Below are positions 27,387-37,805 of a stretch of 64,000 nt of DNA, in pieces; within the stretch, counting starts at the first letter, position 1; each line of letters starts with the position of its first letter. A model generated the notes under the pieces. It was not told the DNA's origin. It saw only the letters and a list, made by a program, of their open reading frames with translations, and made no database searches. The stretch spans positions 434,001 through 498,000 of the forward strand of contig AFUS01000005.1 of the NCBI GenBank assembly GCA_000223315.2, in the 5' to 3' direction. The DNA is from Parvimonas sp. oral taxon 393 str. F0440. GTDB taxonomy: Bacteria; Bacillota; Clostridia; Tissierellales; Peptoniphilaceae. The position numbers were made by a program, and so were the translations under genes.

Positions 27387-30107
27387 CTATTTATTTCTTC
27401 CACAACATTTTTTATATTTTTTACCGCTTCCGCAAGGACATGGGTCATTTCTTCCAACTTGTTTTCCTTTAACTACTGTAGTTTGTTCATCTTGTACATT
27501 TGTTGAAACTTCTTTTGCGGCTCTTTCTCTTTCGATTTCAGCTCCTGCAGGTTGAATATTGAATAATCCTCTTAAAACGTCTGCTCTGATTGATTCGTTC
27601 ATTTCGTTAAACATTTCAAAGCCTTCAGCTCCGTATGCTCTTACAGGGTCTTGTTGTCCATAAGATCTTATACCGATACCTTGTCTTAATTGATCCATAG
27701 CATCTATATGATCCATCCATTTTCTGTCAACAACCATAAGCATTATTACTCTTTCAACTTCTCTCATTTGTTCTTCACCGATTAATTCTTCTTTTTCAGC
27801 ATAGAATTTTTGAGAAACGTCAGTAATGTAAGATTTTAATTCTTGTTTGTTTAATCCTTTCATTTCTTCAAAATCTAAAAGATTATGTGGTAAATATGCA
27901 TTTTCAATTGCCATTTTTAAATCGCTTAACTCAATCACTTTTCCAGTAGAATATTGTTCAACTGTTGCATCTATGAATTCAATCAGCATTTCTTGAATAC
28001 TATCTTTCATATCTTCTCCGTCAAGAACTGCACGTCTTTCTTTGTAAATTACATTTCTTTGCACATTCATAACGTCATCGTATTTTAATACATTCTTTCT
28101 GATACCAAAGTTATTTGCTTCAACTCTTTCTTGAGCTCTTTCAATTCTCTTTGTAACAGTACCAAATTCCAATACTTCATCCGGGTCATAATTTCTATTC
28201 ATGGCAAATTTTTGTATAGCTTCTCCACCAAATAAACGCATTAGGTTATCTGTAAGGGAAACGAAAAATCTTGATTCACCAGGGTCTCCTTGACGACCTG
28301 AACGACCTCTTAACTGATTGTCAATACGTCTTGATTCATGTCTTTCAGTACCAACGATGAAAAGACCACCTGCTTCAATTACTTTCTTCGCATTTTCATC
28401 AGTTTGAGCCTTATATTTTTCATATAAGTTCTTAAATACTTTTCTAGCTTCTAAAACTTCTTCATCGTTTGTTTCCCAGAAAGAATCCAAATTATCTAAA
28501 ATGTATTGAGGTGTTCCATTTTTCTTCATTTCATGTTTAGCCATAAAATCAGGGTTACCACCTAAAAGAATATCGGTACCACGACCTGCCATGTTTGTTG
28601 CAATAGTAACTTTACCGAAAACCCCTGCTTGAGCAACTATTTCAGCTTCTCTTGCGTGGAACTTAGCATTTAACACATCATGTTCTATTCTTTTTTTCTT
28701 AAGCATTGCACTTAGTAATTCAGAAATTTCAATTGAAATTGTACCAACAAGTACAGGTTGACCTGTTGCATGAATTCTTTCAATTTCTTCAACAATTGCT
28801 TTAAATTTAGCTTCTTCTGTTAAATAAACTCTATCGTGATGATCTATTCTTATAACCGGTTTATTTGTTGGAATTTCAATAACATCCATATGATAAATTT
28901 CATTGAATTCATCTTCTTCAGTCTTTGCAGTTCCTGTCATACCAGCCAATTTTTCATACATTCTGAAGTAATTTTGATAAGTGATTGTAGCAAGAGTTCT
29001 AGATTCAGACTTGATTTCAACACCTTCTTTAGCTTCAATAGCTTGGTGCAATCCTTCACTATATCTTCTACCTTCCATAATACGTCCAGTAAATTCATCT
29101 ACGATTAGGATTTCTCCATCATCACTTACAACATAGTCAACATCTCTTTGCATTGTATTATTTGCTTTTAAAGCTTGATTTATATGGTGCGCTACTTCCA
29201 TATTAACTGGATCTGAAAGGTTTACAAGTCCAAAAAATTCTTCTGCTTTTTCAGTACCAATTTCAGTTAAGTTTGCAGTTTTATGTTTTTCATTAACTAC
29301 AAAATCAACAGTTTCTTCTCTTAGCTCTCTGTTGTAAAAGTCTTCATTTTCTTCACTTGGATCTGCAATTCTTCCCTTTAAACTCTTTACAAATCTATCA
29401 GCAAGTGCATACAAGTCTGTTGATTGATCTCCTTCACCTGAAATAATAAGTGGAGTTCTAGCTTCGTCAATTAAAATTGAGTCAACCTCATCGACGATTG
29501 CATAATTAAGTCCTCTTTGAACAAGTTCTTCTTTATAAACAACCATATTATCTCTAAGGTAGTCGAAACCGAATTCTGAGTTTGTACCATAAGTTATATC
29601 ACAATTATAGTTTTCACGTCTTTCATCATTTGAAAGTCCGTGTAAAATACAACCTACTTTCAAGCCTAAAAATTCGTGAATTTTACCCATCCACTCTTTA
29701 TCTCTCTTTGCAAGGTAATCATTTACTGTTACTATATGAACACCCTTACCTGTAAGAGCATTCAAATATGAAGGCAAAGTGGCAACTAAAGTTTTTCCTT
29801 CACCTGTTTTCATTTCGGCAATTCTACCTTCGTGTAGAACAACCCCACCAATTAACTGTACTCTATAATGTTTCATACCTAAAACTCTATAAGCAGCCTC
29901 TCTAACAGTTGCAAAAGCTTCAGGTAATATATCGTCTAAAGTTTCACCATTTGCTAATCTAGTCTTAAATATTTCTGTATTATTTCTAAGTTCATCATCT
30001 GTTAATTTTGAATATTTTTCTTCGTAGGACATTATTTTATCTACGATTGGGTTTATCTTTTTAACTCTTTTTGCAGAAGAATTAAAAATATCACTAAAAA
30101 ATCCCAT
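27387..30107 (-). CDS. secA: Preprotein translocase ATPase SecA
   Basis: Motor that pushes unfolded preproteins through SecYEG. Full length at 906 residues. Seen: Walker [17 protein letters not shown], the DEAD-type box [18 protein letters not shown], the preprotein cross-linking region, [12 protein letters not shown], the arginine-rich [15 protein letters not shown] motif and a C-terminal SEC-C zinc motif [27 protein letters not shown] precedes the ATG. It will export the two adhesins in this window. No frame errors are visible in this long gene. Confidence 0.98.
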   Translation of the reverse strand: MGFFSDIFNSSAKRVKKINPIVDKIMSYEEKYSKLTDDELRNNTEIFKTRLANGETLDDILPEAFATVREAAYRVLGMKHYRVQLIGGVVLHEGRIAEMKTGEGKTLVATLPSYLNALTGKGVHIVTVNDYLAKRDKEWMGKIHEFLGLKVGCILHGLSNDERRENYNCDITYGTNSEFGFDYLRDNMVVYKEELVQRGLNYAIVDEVDSILIDEARTPLIISGEGDQSTDLYALADRFVKSLKGRIADPSEENEDFYNRELREETVDFVVNEKHKTANLTEIGTEKAEEFFGLVNLSDPVNMEVAHHINQALKANNTMQRDVDYVVSDDGEILIVDEFTGRIMEGRRYSEGLHQAIEAKEGVEIKSESRTLATITYQNYFRMYEKLAGMTGTAKTEEDEFNEIYHMDVIEIPTNKPVIRIDHHDRVYLTEEAKFKAIVEEIERIHATGQPVLVGTISIEISELLSAMLKKKRIEHDVLNAKFHAREAEIVAQAGVFGKVTIATNMAGRGTDILLGGNPDFMAKHEMKKNGTPQYILDNLDSFWETNDEEVLEARKVFKNLYEKYKAQTDENAKKVIEAGGLFIVGTERHESRRIDNQLRGRSGRQGDPGESRFFVSLTDNLMRLFGGEAIQKFAMNRNYDPDEVLEFGTVTKRIERAQERVEANNFGIRKNVLKYDDVMNVQRNVIYKERRAVLDGEDMKDSIQEMLIEFIDATVEQYSTGKVIELSDLKMAIENAYLPHNLLDFEEMKGLNKQELKSYITDVSQKFYAEKEELIGEEQMREVERVIMLMVVDRKWMDHIDAMDQLRQGIGIRSYGQQDPVRAYGAEGFEMFNEMNESIRADVLRGLFNIQPAGAEIERERAAKEVSTNVQDEQTTVVKGKQVGRNDPCPCGSGKKYKKCCGRNK

Positions 30108-30228
30108 AACTCACCTCTATCTAAAATATATATTTTCTCACAAATGATATTTTACCATAAATACACAAAATTTACAAATTTTCACAAAGAATTTATACAA
30201 ATAATTTTTCCCGTTTTAATGTAAGATA

Positions 30229-30257
30229 TTGACAATTTTTTTAAAATCTTATAAAAT
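30229..30257 (+). promoter_or_regulatory. Promoter of folT
   Basis: TTGACA and TAAAAT with 17-base spacing, just upstream of the riboswitch. A small hairpin (GGTAT / ATACC) near the transcript start precedes the aptamer. Confidence 0.7.
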
Positions 30258-30298
30258 AATTTGGTATTCGTGTGATACCAATAGTAGCCTATTTTTTA

Positions 30299-30393
30299 GG
30301 CAGAGTAGGAAACTTGCATTAAGTGTTACAAGATGGGATGTTGCTTGTAAACGAAGAGAATTCTCGTGGTTAGTTTTCGCATCCACTGTTGGC
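30299..30393 (+). promoter_or_regulatory. Tetrahydrofolate (THF) riboswitch
   Basis: The leader contains the conserved blocks of the THF riboswitch in order: GGCAGAGTAG, then GCATTAAGTG, GATGGGATG, CGAAGAGAATTCTCGTGG and TTCGCATCCACTG. The outer stem pairs GGCAG with CTGTT. It ends 12 bases before the folT ribosome binding site, so it can control initiation by reduced folate. The call is by recognised consensus, not by a covariance search. Confidence 0.9.
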
Positions 30394-30415
30394 ATTGATT
30401 TTTGAAAGGAGAAAA

Positions 30416-30970
30416 ATGAAAAAAAATAGGTTTACAACCACACAATTAGCTATATCAGGACTTATGATAGCTTTAACAGTTATTTTGTCTTATCAAAATA
30501 TTTATTTATTCCCACCTAGAAGTGGAAGAATTACACTTAGATTTATACCTATGATTTTCTCAGGTATATTATTAGGACCTACACTTGGAACTATGATTGG
30601 TGGAGCTTCTGATCCATTGATTTATTTCATGACTTTGGGTTCTCCCGGAATGTATTTTCCGGGATATATGTTTACTAATATGATAATGGGATTTTTCCCG
30701 GGACTTATACTTGGAAAAAATATTGAAAAAGAAAGTAAACTTTCCATAATTTTAAAAGTTGCACTTATATCAATTCTTTCTTTTACAGTTACAATATTTT
30801 TAGACAGCTTTTGGCTATCTATCACAAGAGGTAAAGGATTTTGGTATTATGTTGCTTCAAGAACATTGCCAAATTTAATTCAAATGGGAATTACTTTTGT
30901 TGCAATTTTAGTTTTAACTACAAGAATAAAAAAACATACAGATAAAAATTTTAATAAAGAAAAATCATAA
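30416..30970 (+). CDS. folT: Folate ECF transporter S component
   Basis: Substrate-binding membrane subunit of an energy-coupling-factor importer. About 184 residues with five or six hydrophobic segments, and the ECF-type start FTTTQLAISGLMIALTVILS. GRITLRFIPMIFSGILLGP and GGASDPLIYFM match the folate S-component group. The frame is open from a TTG at 30389, but AAAGGAG places the start at the ATG at 30416. The THF riboswitch in the leader supports folate as the substrate. The shared EcfAA'T module must be elsewhere, as no ATPase gene is adjacent. Confidence 0.9.
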   Translation: MKKNRFTTTQLAISGLMIALTVILSYQNIYLFPPRSGRITLRFIPMIFSGILLGPTLGTMIGGASDPLIYFMTLGSPGMYFPGYMFTNMIMGFFPGLILGKNIEKESKLSIILKVALISILSFTVTIFLDSFWLSITRGKGFWYYVASRTLPNLIQMGITFVAILVLTTRIKKHTDKNFNKEKS

Positions 30971-30982
30971 ACACGAATTAAC

Positions 30983-31011
30983 AACTGGCTGCAATTGCAG
31001 TCAGTTTTTTT
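30983..31011 (+). terminator. Terminator of folT
   Basis: Hairpin AACTGGCTGCAATTGCAG with the complementary 3' arm, then a T7 run, 12 bases after the folT stop. Confidence 0.85.
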
Positions 31012-31021
31012 GTGAGTAATT

Positions 31022-31430
31022 AATGTGTCTATAACACATTTTACTTTTGCTAAAGCAAAAGTATGAGATCTCCACAGTCGATTGTATCCAAATCAAGATT
31101 TGGACAATCTTTGCGTCAGACCTACTATAGATTATTTACAAGCAATAGTATTTCTGAAAGAAATTCTAAAATATTTTTTATGTATCTTCGATACATTTAC
31201 TTTTGCTAAAGCAAAAGTATGAGATCTCTCCACTCCGTTTCACTTCGGTCGAGATGACGTGTAAGGAGCTTTACTATGCTAAGTATTTTGACGTGAATTA
31301 GTTAATTCTCTTTACAAGTAAATAATCTAAGTTAGGGCTAGATTCGCTACACTCAGCTTCGCTTCGTTTCGCTATGCTCAACTCCGGTCGAGATGACGTA
31401 TTAGGAGATTTACTTTGCTAATTGTTTTCA
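31022..31430. repeat. Mosaic of dispersed hairpin repeats
   Basis: Several short modules seen elsewhere in the window: GTATCTTCGATACATTTAC, CTTTTGCTAAAGCAAAAG, a CAGTCGATTGTAT...CAATCTTTGCGTCAGACCTAC block, TTTCACTTCGGTCGAGATGA and AGTTAGGGCTAGATT. The first two modules are perfect small palindromes. No coding potential. Confidence 0.8.
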
Positions 31431-31553
31431 CGAGAAAAAATTACATTAATTTGAATAATAATATATTTGATTTGTTATTTAAACATATAAAAAATATAAT
31501 GTGAAAAATGTAAAACTTTGTTCTATGTTTGTCAATATATCTATAAAAATGTA

Positions 31554-31582
31554 TTGTCTTTAAATATTTTATTTGTTATAAT
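31554..31582 (+). promoter_or_regulatory. Promoter of arginine deiminase gene
   Basis: TTGTCT and TATAAT with 17-base spacing, 27 bases upstream of the arcA start. Confidence 0.75.
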
Positions 31583-31609
31583 ATAGCTAGTAAGTTTAAG
31601 GAGGGAGCT

Positions 31610-32821
31610 ATGAAAATTAATGTAAATTCTGAAATTGGAAAATTAAAATCAGTTTTACTTCACAGACCTCATAAAGAACTTTTAAACTTGACACCTTATT
31701 TACTTGATGAGCTTCTTTTTGATGAAATTCCGTTTTTGGATAATGCACAAAAAGAACATGATATGTTTGCAAACATTTTTAGACAAAATGGATGTGAAGT
31801 GTTCTATCTTGAAGATTTGTGTGCTGAAAGTCTTTATGATGACGGTATAAGAACTGCTTTTATTGAAGAATTTTTAGATAATGCAGATGTTCATGTAGAG
31901 AATGAAAAAAGATTATTAAGAGAATTTTTATTTTCTATCAAAGATAATAAAGAATTAGTTTTAAAAATGATGGAAGGTGTTAGAAAGAATGAAGTAGATT
32001 TAAGAGAGCCTTCAACTTTGAGCGAACTTGTTTCAAAAAATGATTTCTTCATTTCAAAACCGCTTCCAAATCTATATTTTACAAGAGATCCTTTTTCATT
32101 TATTAAAGACGGAGTAAGTCTTCATACAATGTGGTCCGTTACAAGAAGAAGAGAAACTCTTTTTGGAAAACAAATATTTGAACATCATAAAGAATTTAAA
32201 GGAATTAAAAAGTGGTATGATAGAACAGATATTCCTTCTATCGAAGGTGGAGATATCTTAGTTTTATCTGAAGATGTTGTTGCTATCGGTATTTCTCAAC
32301 GTTCAACACCAATAGCCATTGAAACTATTGCAAAAAGACTTCTTACTGATGAAAACGGAGTAAAAACCGTACTTGCTTTGGTAATTCCAAACAACAGAGC
32401 TTTTATGCATCTTGATACTGTTTTAACTTCAGTTGATAGAGATTTATTCACTCTACATCCTGAAATCGAAAAGACATTGGAAATTTATTCATTAAAATTA
32501 GTTGATGGAAAAGTAAAAGTTGAAGTTGAATCAACTGATATAGAAGTTGTATTGAAAAAATATTTACATGTTGATAAAATTGACTTTATCCGTGAAGGAA
32601 AAGGTGGACTTTTAGATACACATAGAGAACAATGGTCTGACGGATATAACACATTAGCTATCGCACCTAGAGAAGCTATAGTTTATGATAGAAATACTAT
32701 AACAAATCAATTACTTGAAGAAAAAGGAGTAAAACTTCATAAGATTGATTCAGGTGAATTATCTAGAGGACGTGGGGGTCCAAGATGTATGAGTATGCCT
32801 CTATTTAGAGAAAATTTATAA
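31610..32821 (+). CDS. arcA: Arginine deiminase
   Basis: Converts arginine to citrulline and ammonia, the first step of the arginine deiminase pathway that gives ATP and raises pH. The 403-residue protein shows the family motifs: FTRDPFSFI, IEGGDILVLS, the MHLDTVLTSVDRD segment with the catalytic His and Asp, and the catalytic nucleophile Cys393 in GGPRCMSMPLFREN. AAGGAGG precedes the ATG. It is monocistronic, with a terminator right after. No arcB, arcC or arcD gene is in the window, so the rest of the pathway lies elsewhere or is absent. Confidence 0.97.
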   Translation: MKINVNSEIGKLKSVLLHRPHKELLNLTPYLLDELLFDEIPFLDNAQKEHDMFANIFRQNGCEVFYLEDLCAESLYDDGIRTAFIEEFLDNADVHVENEKRLLREFLFSIKDNKELVLKMMEGVRKNEVDLREPSTLSELVSKNDFFISKPLPNLYFTRDPFSFIKDGVSLHTMWSVTRRRETLFGKQIFEHHKEFKGIKKWYDRTDIPSIEGGDILVLSEDVVAIGISQRSTPIAIETIAKRLLTDENGVKTVLALVIPNNRAFMHLDTVLTSVDRDLFTLHPEIEKTLEIYSLKLVDGKVKVEVESTDIEVVLKKYLHVDKIDFIREGKGGLLDTHREQWSDGYNTLAIAPREAIVYDRNTITNQLLEEKGVKLHKIDSGELSRGRGGPRCMSMPLFRENL

Positions 32822-32837
32822 TAAAAAGATTTTAATT

Positions 32838-32862
32838 AAAGCACAGAATTTCTGTGCTTTTT
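32838..32862 (+). terminator. Terminator of arcA
   Basis: AAAGCACAGA / TCTGTGCTTT stem with a four-base loop region and trailing Ts. Confidence 0.85.
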
Positions 32863-32881
32863 CTATGCCTTATTTTAGCAC

Positions 32882-32910
32882 AAAAAAACAACGGATTTTT
32901 ACCCGTTGTT
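32882..32910 (-). terminator. Terminator of ileS
   Basis: AACAACGG / CCGTTGTT stem followed on the minus strand by a T7 run; convergent with the arcA terminator. Confidence 0.85.
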
Positions 32911-32925
32911 TTTCAAAGTTTTTTA

Positions 32926-35900
32926 TTAAACTCTTTCTACAAATAATTTTCCAACTTCTCCGTTGAAATCAACTTCTTCTGTATCCAAGCTGTCAACAAA
33001 AGTCAATTCAACACCCAAAGTTTCATTCATTATAAATTCTTTGTAGTTTTCAACTGCTTTTTTCAATCTTTCTAAACAAGCACATTTTATTCTAATTTCA
33101 TCAAGAACGTCAAAATCAGCAGATTTTCTCATTTGTTGTATTTTTGAAATTATTTCTCTTGCAAAGCCTTCGTCAAGTAATTCATCAGTTAAAGTAGTAT
33201 CTAAAATTACGAAAAGATTATTTTCCATTGTAACGTCAAAGCCTTCTTTTGCACTAACTTTTACGTCAACATATTCTTTTAAGATTTCAGTTTCTTCTCC
33301 ATTTAGATTTACAAAAACAGATCCTTTTTCAAGTTTTTCTATAAATTCTTTTGCATTTGTTTCATTTAAGAATTTTCCAAATTCTTTAATTTTAGCTCCT
33401 AAAATTTTACCACAAACTTTGAAATCCGGTTTTAACATATAATTCATAAAGCCTGATAAATCTTTTTCGAATACAACTTTTTTAACATTAAGTTCTTCCT
33501 TAATCAATTCTTCTAAGTCGCCAATTTTTTCTTTTAAAGCAAAATCTACAACTATTTCAGAAAGTGGTTGTCTAACTTTAATCTTAACTTTTTCACGACT
33601 TGCACGACCAATTGTTACAAGATTTCTAACGATATCCATTTTTTCTTCCAACGCTTCATCAATTAGACTTTCATCACATTCAGGAATGAAATCTAAATGA
33701 ACACTCTTCTTATCAGTTAAATTACGATACATTTCTTCTGCAACAAAAGGCGTAATAGGTGCAATAATCTTTGAAACCCCAAGTAGTATTTCATAAGTTG
33801 TATTGTAAACAGCCTTTTTATCGTCATCAACTTCTGTATTCCAAAATCTTCTTCTATTTCTTCTGATATACCAATTTGATAAATCTTCTATTACAAAATC
33901 AGAAATTGCACGAACAACCTTTGTAACTTCAAATTTATCCATATTTTCACTATACATTTTCAAAAGATTATTGAAACGTGACAATATCCATCTGTCTATT
34001 TCAGGTCTCTTATCGTAATCTACAAAGAACTCTCTTGGATCTATATCATCAGTTCCTGAATAAAGTTGGAAGAAATTGTAAGTATTCTTGAAAGATCTGA
34101 AGAATTTACTTTCAATTTCTCTAAGTCCTTCAACGTCAAATCTAGTTGGAACCCAAGGTGGTGAAACATAAAGTGAATAAAATCTCACTGCATCTGCTCC
34201 GTATTTATCAAATAATTCAATCGGATCAATTGTATTTCCACGGGATTTGCTCATCTTCTTGCCATCTTTATCCAAAATTAAATCATTTACTAAAACATTT
34301 TTATATGGAGATTTTCCAGTTATTAATGTTGAAATCGCAAGTAATGAATAGAACCATCCACGAGTTTGGTCAATTCCTTCACTAATGAAATCTGCAGGAA
34401 ATAATTCTCCAAAGTTTTCCTTGTTTTCAAAAGGATAATGATGTTGTGCAAAAGGCATCGCTCCGGAGTCAAACCAAACGTCAATAACGTCTTTTTCTCT
34501 TGTCATTGTGCCACCACATTTTTCACATTTTAAATGAACATTATCTACATAAGGTCTATGCAATTCTATATTTTCGTCAATTTCTTCAATACTTCTTTCA
34601 GCCAATTCTTTTCTTGAGCCTACACTTGTGCAATGACCACAATCACATTTCCAAACATTGAAAGGAGTTCCCCAATATCTTGAACGGCTGATTGCCCAAT
34701 CATTTAAGTTTTCCAGCCAGTTTCCAAATCTCTTTTCCCCAACAAAATCAGGATAGAAATTTACAGCCTTTGCATTTTCAATTAATTTATCTTTATATTT
34801 AGTAACTTCAATATACCAAGATGGTTTTGAATAATAAATTAAAGGTGTATGACATCTCCAACAATGTGGATAATTATGTTCAACCTTTTGTTTTTTAATG
34901 CCTTATTATTTTCAAAAAGATATGTGATAATATCAGCATCACATTCCATAACAGGTCTGCCTTCATATATTGTAGTGCTGAATTTTCCCTCCTCATTAAC
35001 AGGATTAATCAACGGAAGATTGTATCTTCTTCCTGTTTGATAGTCGTCTTCCCCAAAAGCCGGAGCAGTATGAACAATACCTGTACCGTCTTCAACAGTT
35101 ACATAGTCAGCAAGAGTTACAAAAAATGCTTTTTGTTTTGTTTCAATTTCAGGAATAAGTTGTTCATATTCCCAATATTCCATATCTTTTCCTAGGAATT
35201 TTTCTACAACTTCATAATCTTCTCCTAAAACTTTAGTTGCTAGATTTTCAGCTAAATAGAAAAATTCTTCTTTATATTTCACCTTTACATAAGTTACATT
35301 AGGATTTACAGTCAAAGCAACATTAGAAGGAAGAGTCCAAGGAGTTGTTGTCCATGCGATAAAGTAAGCATCTTCATCTTTCTTCTTAAATTTTGCATAA
35401 ACAGTAGTAGTCTTAATCATTTCATAACCTTGAGCAACTTCATGAGAAGCAAGACCAGTTCCACAACGTGGACAATATGGTAGAATCTTTGCTCCTTCAT
35501 ACATTAAACCTTTTTTGAAAATCTCATCTAAAAGATTCCATACAGATTCAATATAATTGTTGTCAAGAGTGATGTAAGGATTGTTCATATCTACCAAGAA
35601 AGCCATTCTTTCAGACATTTTTCTCCATTTACTTTCATAAAAGAAAACTGATTCTCTACATTCCTTACAGAATTTTTCTACACCATAATTTTCAATATCT
35701 TTTTTACTTGTAAGTCCTAATTTCTTTTCAACTTCAATTTCTACAGGTAGTCCATGAGTATCCCAACCTGCTTTTCTCTTTACTTTAAACCCTTTCATAG
35801 TTTTATATCTACAAGTCATATCCTTTAGAGTACGACTTATAACATGGTGAATACCGGGTTTAGCATTTGCTGTAGGAGGACCATCATAAAAAATATAATT

Positions 35901-36020
35901 ATCATGTCCATCTCTTGAATCTACAGATTCATGCAACAAATCTATCTCATTCCAATATTCAGATATTTTCATTTCTCTATCCTTAACGGACTCTTTTGAA
36001 AGTTCTCTAAACTTTGCCAT
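32926..36020 (-). CDS. ileS: Isoleucyl-tRNA synthetase, long (IleRS2-like) class with GIHH motif (frameshifted)
   Basis: Charges tRNA-Ile. The corrected protein has about 1031 residues, the longer class that resembles eukaryotic and mupirocin-resistant enzymes. Seen: FYDGPPTANAKPGIHHVISR, where the HIGH signature is replaced by GIHH (residues 56-59), the editing-domain region, LPYCPRCGTGLASHEVAQGY, VIDVWFDSGAMPFAQHHYPF and the KMSKSRGN loop. In the raw sequence the gene breaks into 36020-34839 and an open frame resuming near 34900; one extra A at 34891-34896 restores HNYPHCWRCHTPLIYYSKPSW and continuity. Since the gene is essential and only one copy is seen, I treat this as a sequencing error. 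GGAGG marks the ATG at 36020. A T-box leader regulates it. Confidence 0.93.
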
Positions 36021-36044
36021 ATATACCTCCATTTTTTCTATAAA

Positions 36045-36263
36045 AAATCCCTAAGATAAAATCTTAGGGACGAAATTTTTCCGTGTTACCACCCAAATTA
36101 TTTAAAATTAAAAAAATCTTAAATCACTCAAAAATCTTTAACGAGATTAACCAAAAAACTCCAAGTTGATACGAGTTTGCTTCATAAAATAGTTTGCACC
36201 TAACACTATCTCTCTGAGTTAATTCACAAGCTCCGTCCTCTTCATCATTTACTATAAAATACG
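36045..36263 (-). promoter_or_regulatory. T-box leader (Ile) of ileS
   Basis: On the minus strand the leader contains the T-box core GGGTGGTAACACGG and then a terminator CCCTAAGAT / ATCTTAGGG with a T-run. The upstream stem region has GGTGCAA and ACTTGGAG, and a likely specifier triplet AUC (Ile) at 36168-36170. Uncharged tRNA-Ile would favour antitermination. The specifier assignment is by eye. Confidence 0.87.
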
Positions 36264-36269
36264 AGCATT

Positions 36270-36298
36270 ATTATACTATAAAAGCATAAAAAAGTCAA
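36270..36298 (-). promoter_or_regulatory. Promoter of ileS
   Basis: TTGACT and TATAAT with 17-base spacing on the minus strand, directly upstream of the T-box leader. Confidence 0.75.
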
Positions 36299-36524
36299 AT
36301 ATTTTATTCAATTCATTTAATAAACATTCAAAATAACTTTTTATTTTAAGCAATTTATAAAAGTGGTTTATTTTTCGATATTTCTCTTTTAATAATTATA
36401 AAATTATTAAAAATATTTATTTATATTAAATTTCTCTTATTAAAACAAGCTAATTTATGTTTGTTATTATATTTTTAAGGGTATTAAAATAAATATATCT
36501 TATACAATATTATTGGAGGTAGAA

Positions 36525-37001
36525 ATGAATATTTATGATTTTAAAGTAAATGATATTGACGGAAATGAAGTTTCAGTGGAACAATTTAAAAACAAAGTTT
36601 TACTTATAGTAAATACAGCCAGCAGTTGCGGTTTTACTCCGCAATTTGAAGGATTACAAAAGTTATATGATGAGTATAAAAATAAAGATTTTGTCGTTTT
36701 AGGATTCCCTTGTAATCAATTTAAAAATCAAGATTCTGGATCTAATCAAGAAATTAAAACATTTTGTAGTATGAATTATGGAGTAACTTTCCCTATGTTT
36801 GAAAAAATAGAAGTTAACGGAAAAGACACTCACCCGTTATATAAATTTTTGAAGTCAAAAAAATCCGGCATTTTGGGAAATAAAATAAAATGGAATTTCA
36901 CAAAATTTCTTGTAGATAAAAATGGAAATGTCGTTTCACGATTTGCTCCGACAACAGAGCCGAAAGATATTGAGCAACATATATTAGAACTTTTAAAATA
37001 A
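36525..37001 (+). CDS. Glutathione peroxidase family thiol peroxidase
   Basis: Reduces hydroperoxides; bacterial members with Cys usually draw electrons from thioredoxin rather than glutathione. The 158-residue protein has the catalytic motif [15 protein letters not shown] with Cys in place of selenocysteine, the [17 protein letters not shown] motif, and [13 protein letters not shown] with the Trp and Asn of the catalytic tetrad. The frame opens at a TTG (36513), but GGAGG places the start at the ATG 12 bases on. It is a stand-alone gene with a terminator shared with the convergent ABC operon. A role in oxygen stress of an anaerobe is inferred. Confidence 0.92.
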   Translation: MNIYDFKVNDIDGNEVSVEQFKNKVLLIVNTASSCGFTPQFEGLQKLYDEYKNKDFVVLGFPCNQFKNQDSGSNQEIKTFCSMNYGVTFPMFEKIEVNGKDTHPLYKFLKSKKSGILGNKIKWNFTKFLVDKNGNVVSRFAPTTEPKDIEQHILELLK

Positions 37002-37004
37002 TTT

Positions 37005-37040
37005 AAAAAAATGCATTGTCAAATAGACAATGCATTTTTA
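37005..37040. terminator. Bidirectional terminator
   Basis: AAAAATGCATTGTC / GACAATGCATTTTT stem with a five-base loop between the convergent peroxidase and ABC permease genes. Confidence 0.85.
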
Positions 37041-37805
37041 AATTTCTTTTCTATTTAATACAAAAATAGATGTAAAAATCATCAAAATTGTAAGTAATAT
37101 TGTAGTTGTAATTGAATATTTATAATCCGAAAATGACATACTTTTCTTAATGAAATTAATATTGTCAGAGATTAAAAACATCGGTAAAAACTTAGCTATT
37201 TTATCATACATTCCAATTAAAAATTGTAAAGCTACTATTATAACCACAGTTGATAAAGCTCCAGCAGTATTTCTAAAAACAAAACCTGCAAAACATTCCA
37301 AGATTATCAAAAATAATCCAAATATCCAAATTGGTATTGACGCCTTTATTGCAAGTAATATCTCAACATTTTCTTTAAATATATAAGTTGTATATATGTT
37401 AAAGATTAAACAGTAAATAATGAAAGATACTGTCCAAAGTATAGATGCAAAAAACATTTTAGAAATTACAATTTGAAATCTAGGTAATCCCTTTGCAACT
37501 AAGTTTACTAATGTTTTTTTAGAAAACTCATTTACTATATAGTTACTGAAAATTATAGCTATAAATATAAAGCCAAGTTGAGTTACATTTTTAAAAAACT
37601 GTGTCCATGAATCTATAAAAGTAGGCTCTTGAAGTCCTTTAGCTAGTTCTTCTCCCAAAAATGATTTTAAAATTTCAGGAGAAATTTTCGCTGTAACAGG
37701 ACCTAGAATTCCAAGAAATAAAAATATAAAAAACATTATAAATAATTTTTTATTTCTAATACTTTCGAGATATTCTTTCTTTAACAATGCTATAAATACT
37801 TTCAT
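37038..37805 (-). CDS. ABC transporter permease
   Basis: Membrane subunit of 255 residues of the ABC-2 type: a cytoplasmic start (LLKKEYLESIRNKKLFIMFF), about six hydrophobic segments and a C-terminal basic tail. It overlaps the end of the ATPase gene by four bases, with GAGGTG as ribosome binding site, so the pair is coupled. In this GntR-PLDc_N-ATPase-permease arrangement it resembles the Bacillus yxl operon and YtrA-type operons, which are linked to cell-envelope or antimicrobial stress. The substrate is unknown. Confidence 0.85.
   Translation of the reverse strand: MKVFIALLKKEYLESIRNKKLFIMFFIFLFLGILGPVTAKISPEILKSFLGEELAKGLQEPTFIDSWTQFFKNVTQLGFIFIAIIFSNYIVNEFSKKTLVNLVAKGLPRFQIVISKMFFASILWTVSFIIYCLIFNIYTTYIFKENVEILLAIKASIPIWIFGLFLIILECFAGFVFRNTAGALSTVVIIVALQFLIGMYDKIAKFLPMFLISDNINFIKKSMSFSDYKYSITTTILLTILMIFTSIFVLNRKEI

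Noticed and set aside
34605-34839. Second ileS piece as an independent gene starting at a TTG
   Set aside because: The frame is open and homologous to IleRS upstream of that TTG to about 34900; there is no ribosome binding site. It is the continuation of one gene.
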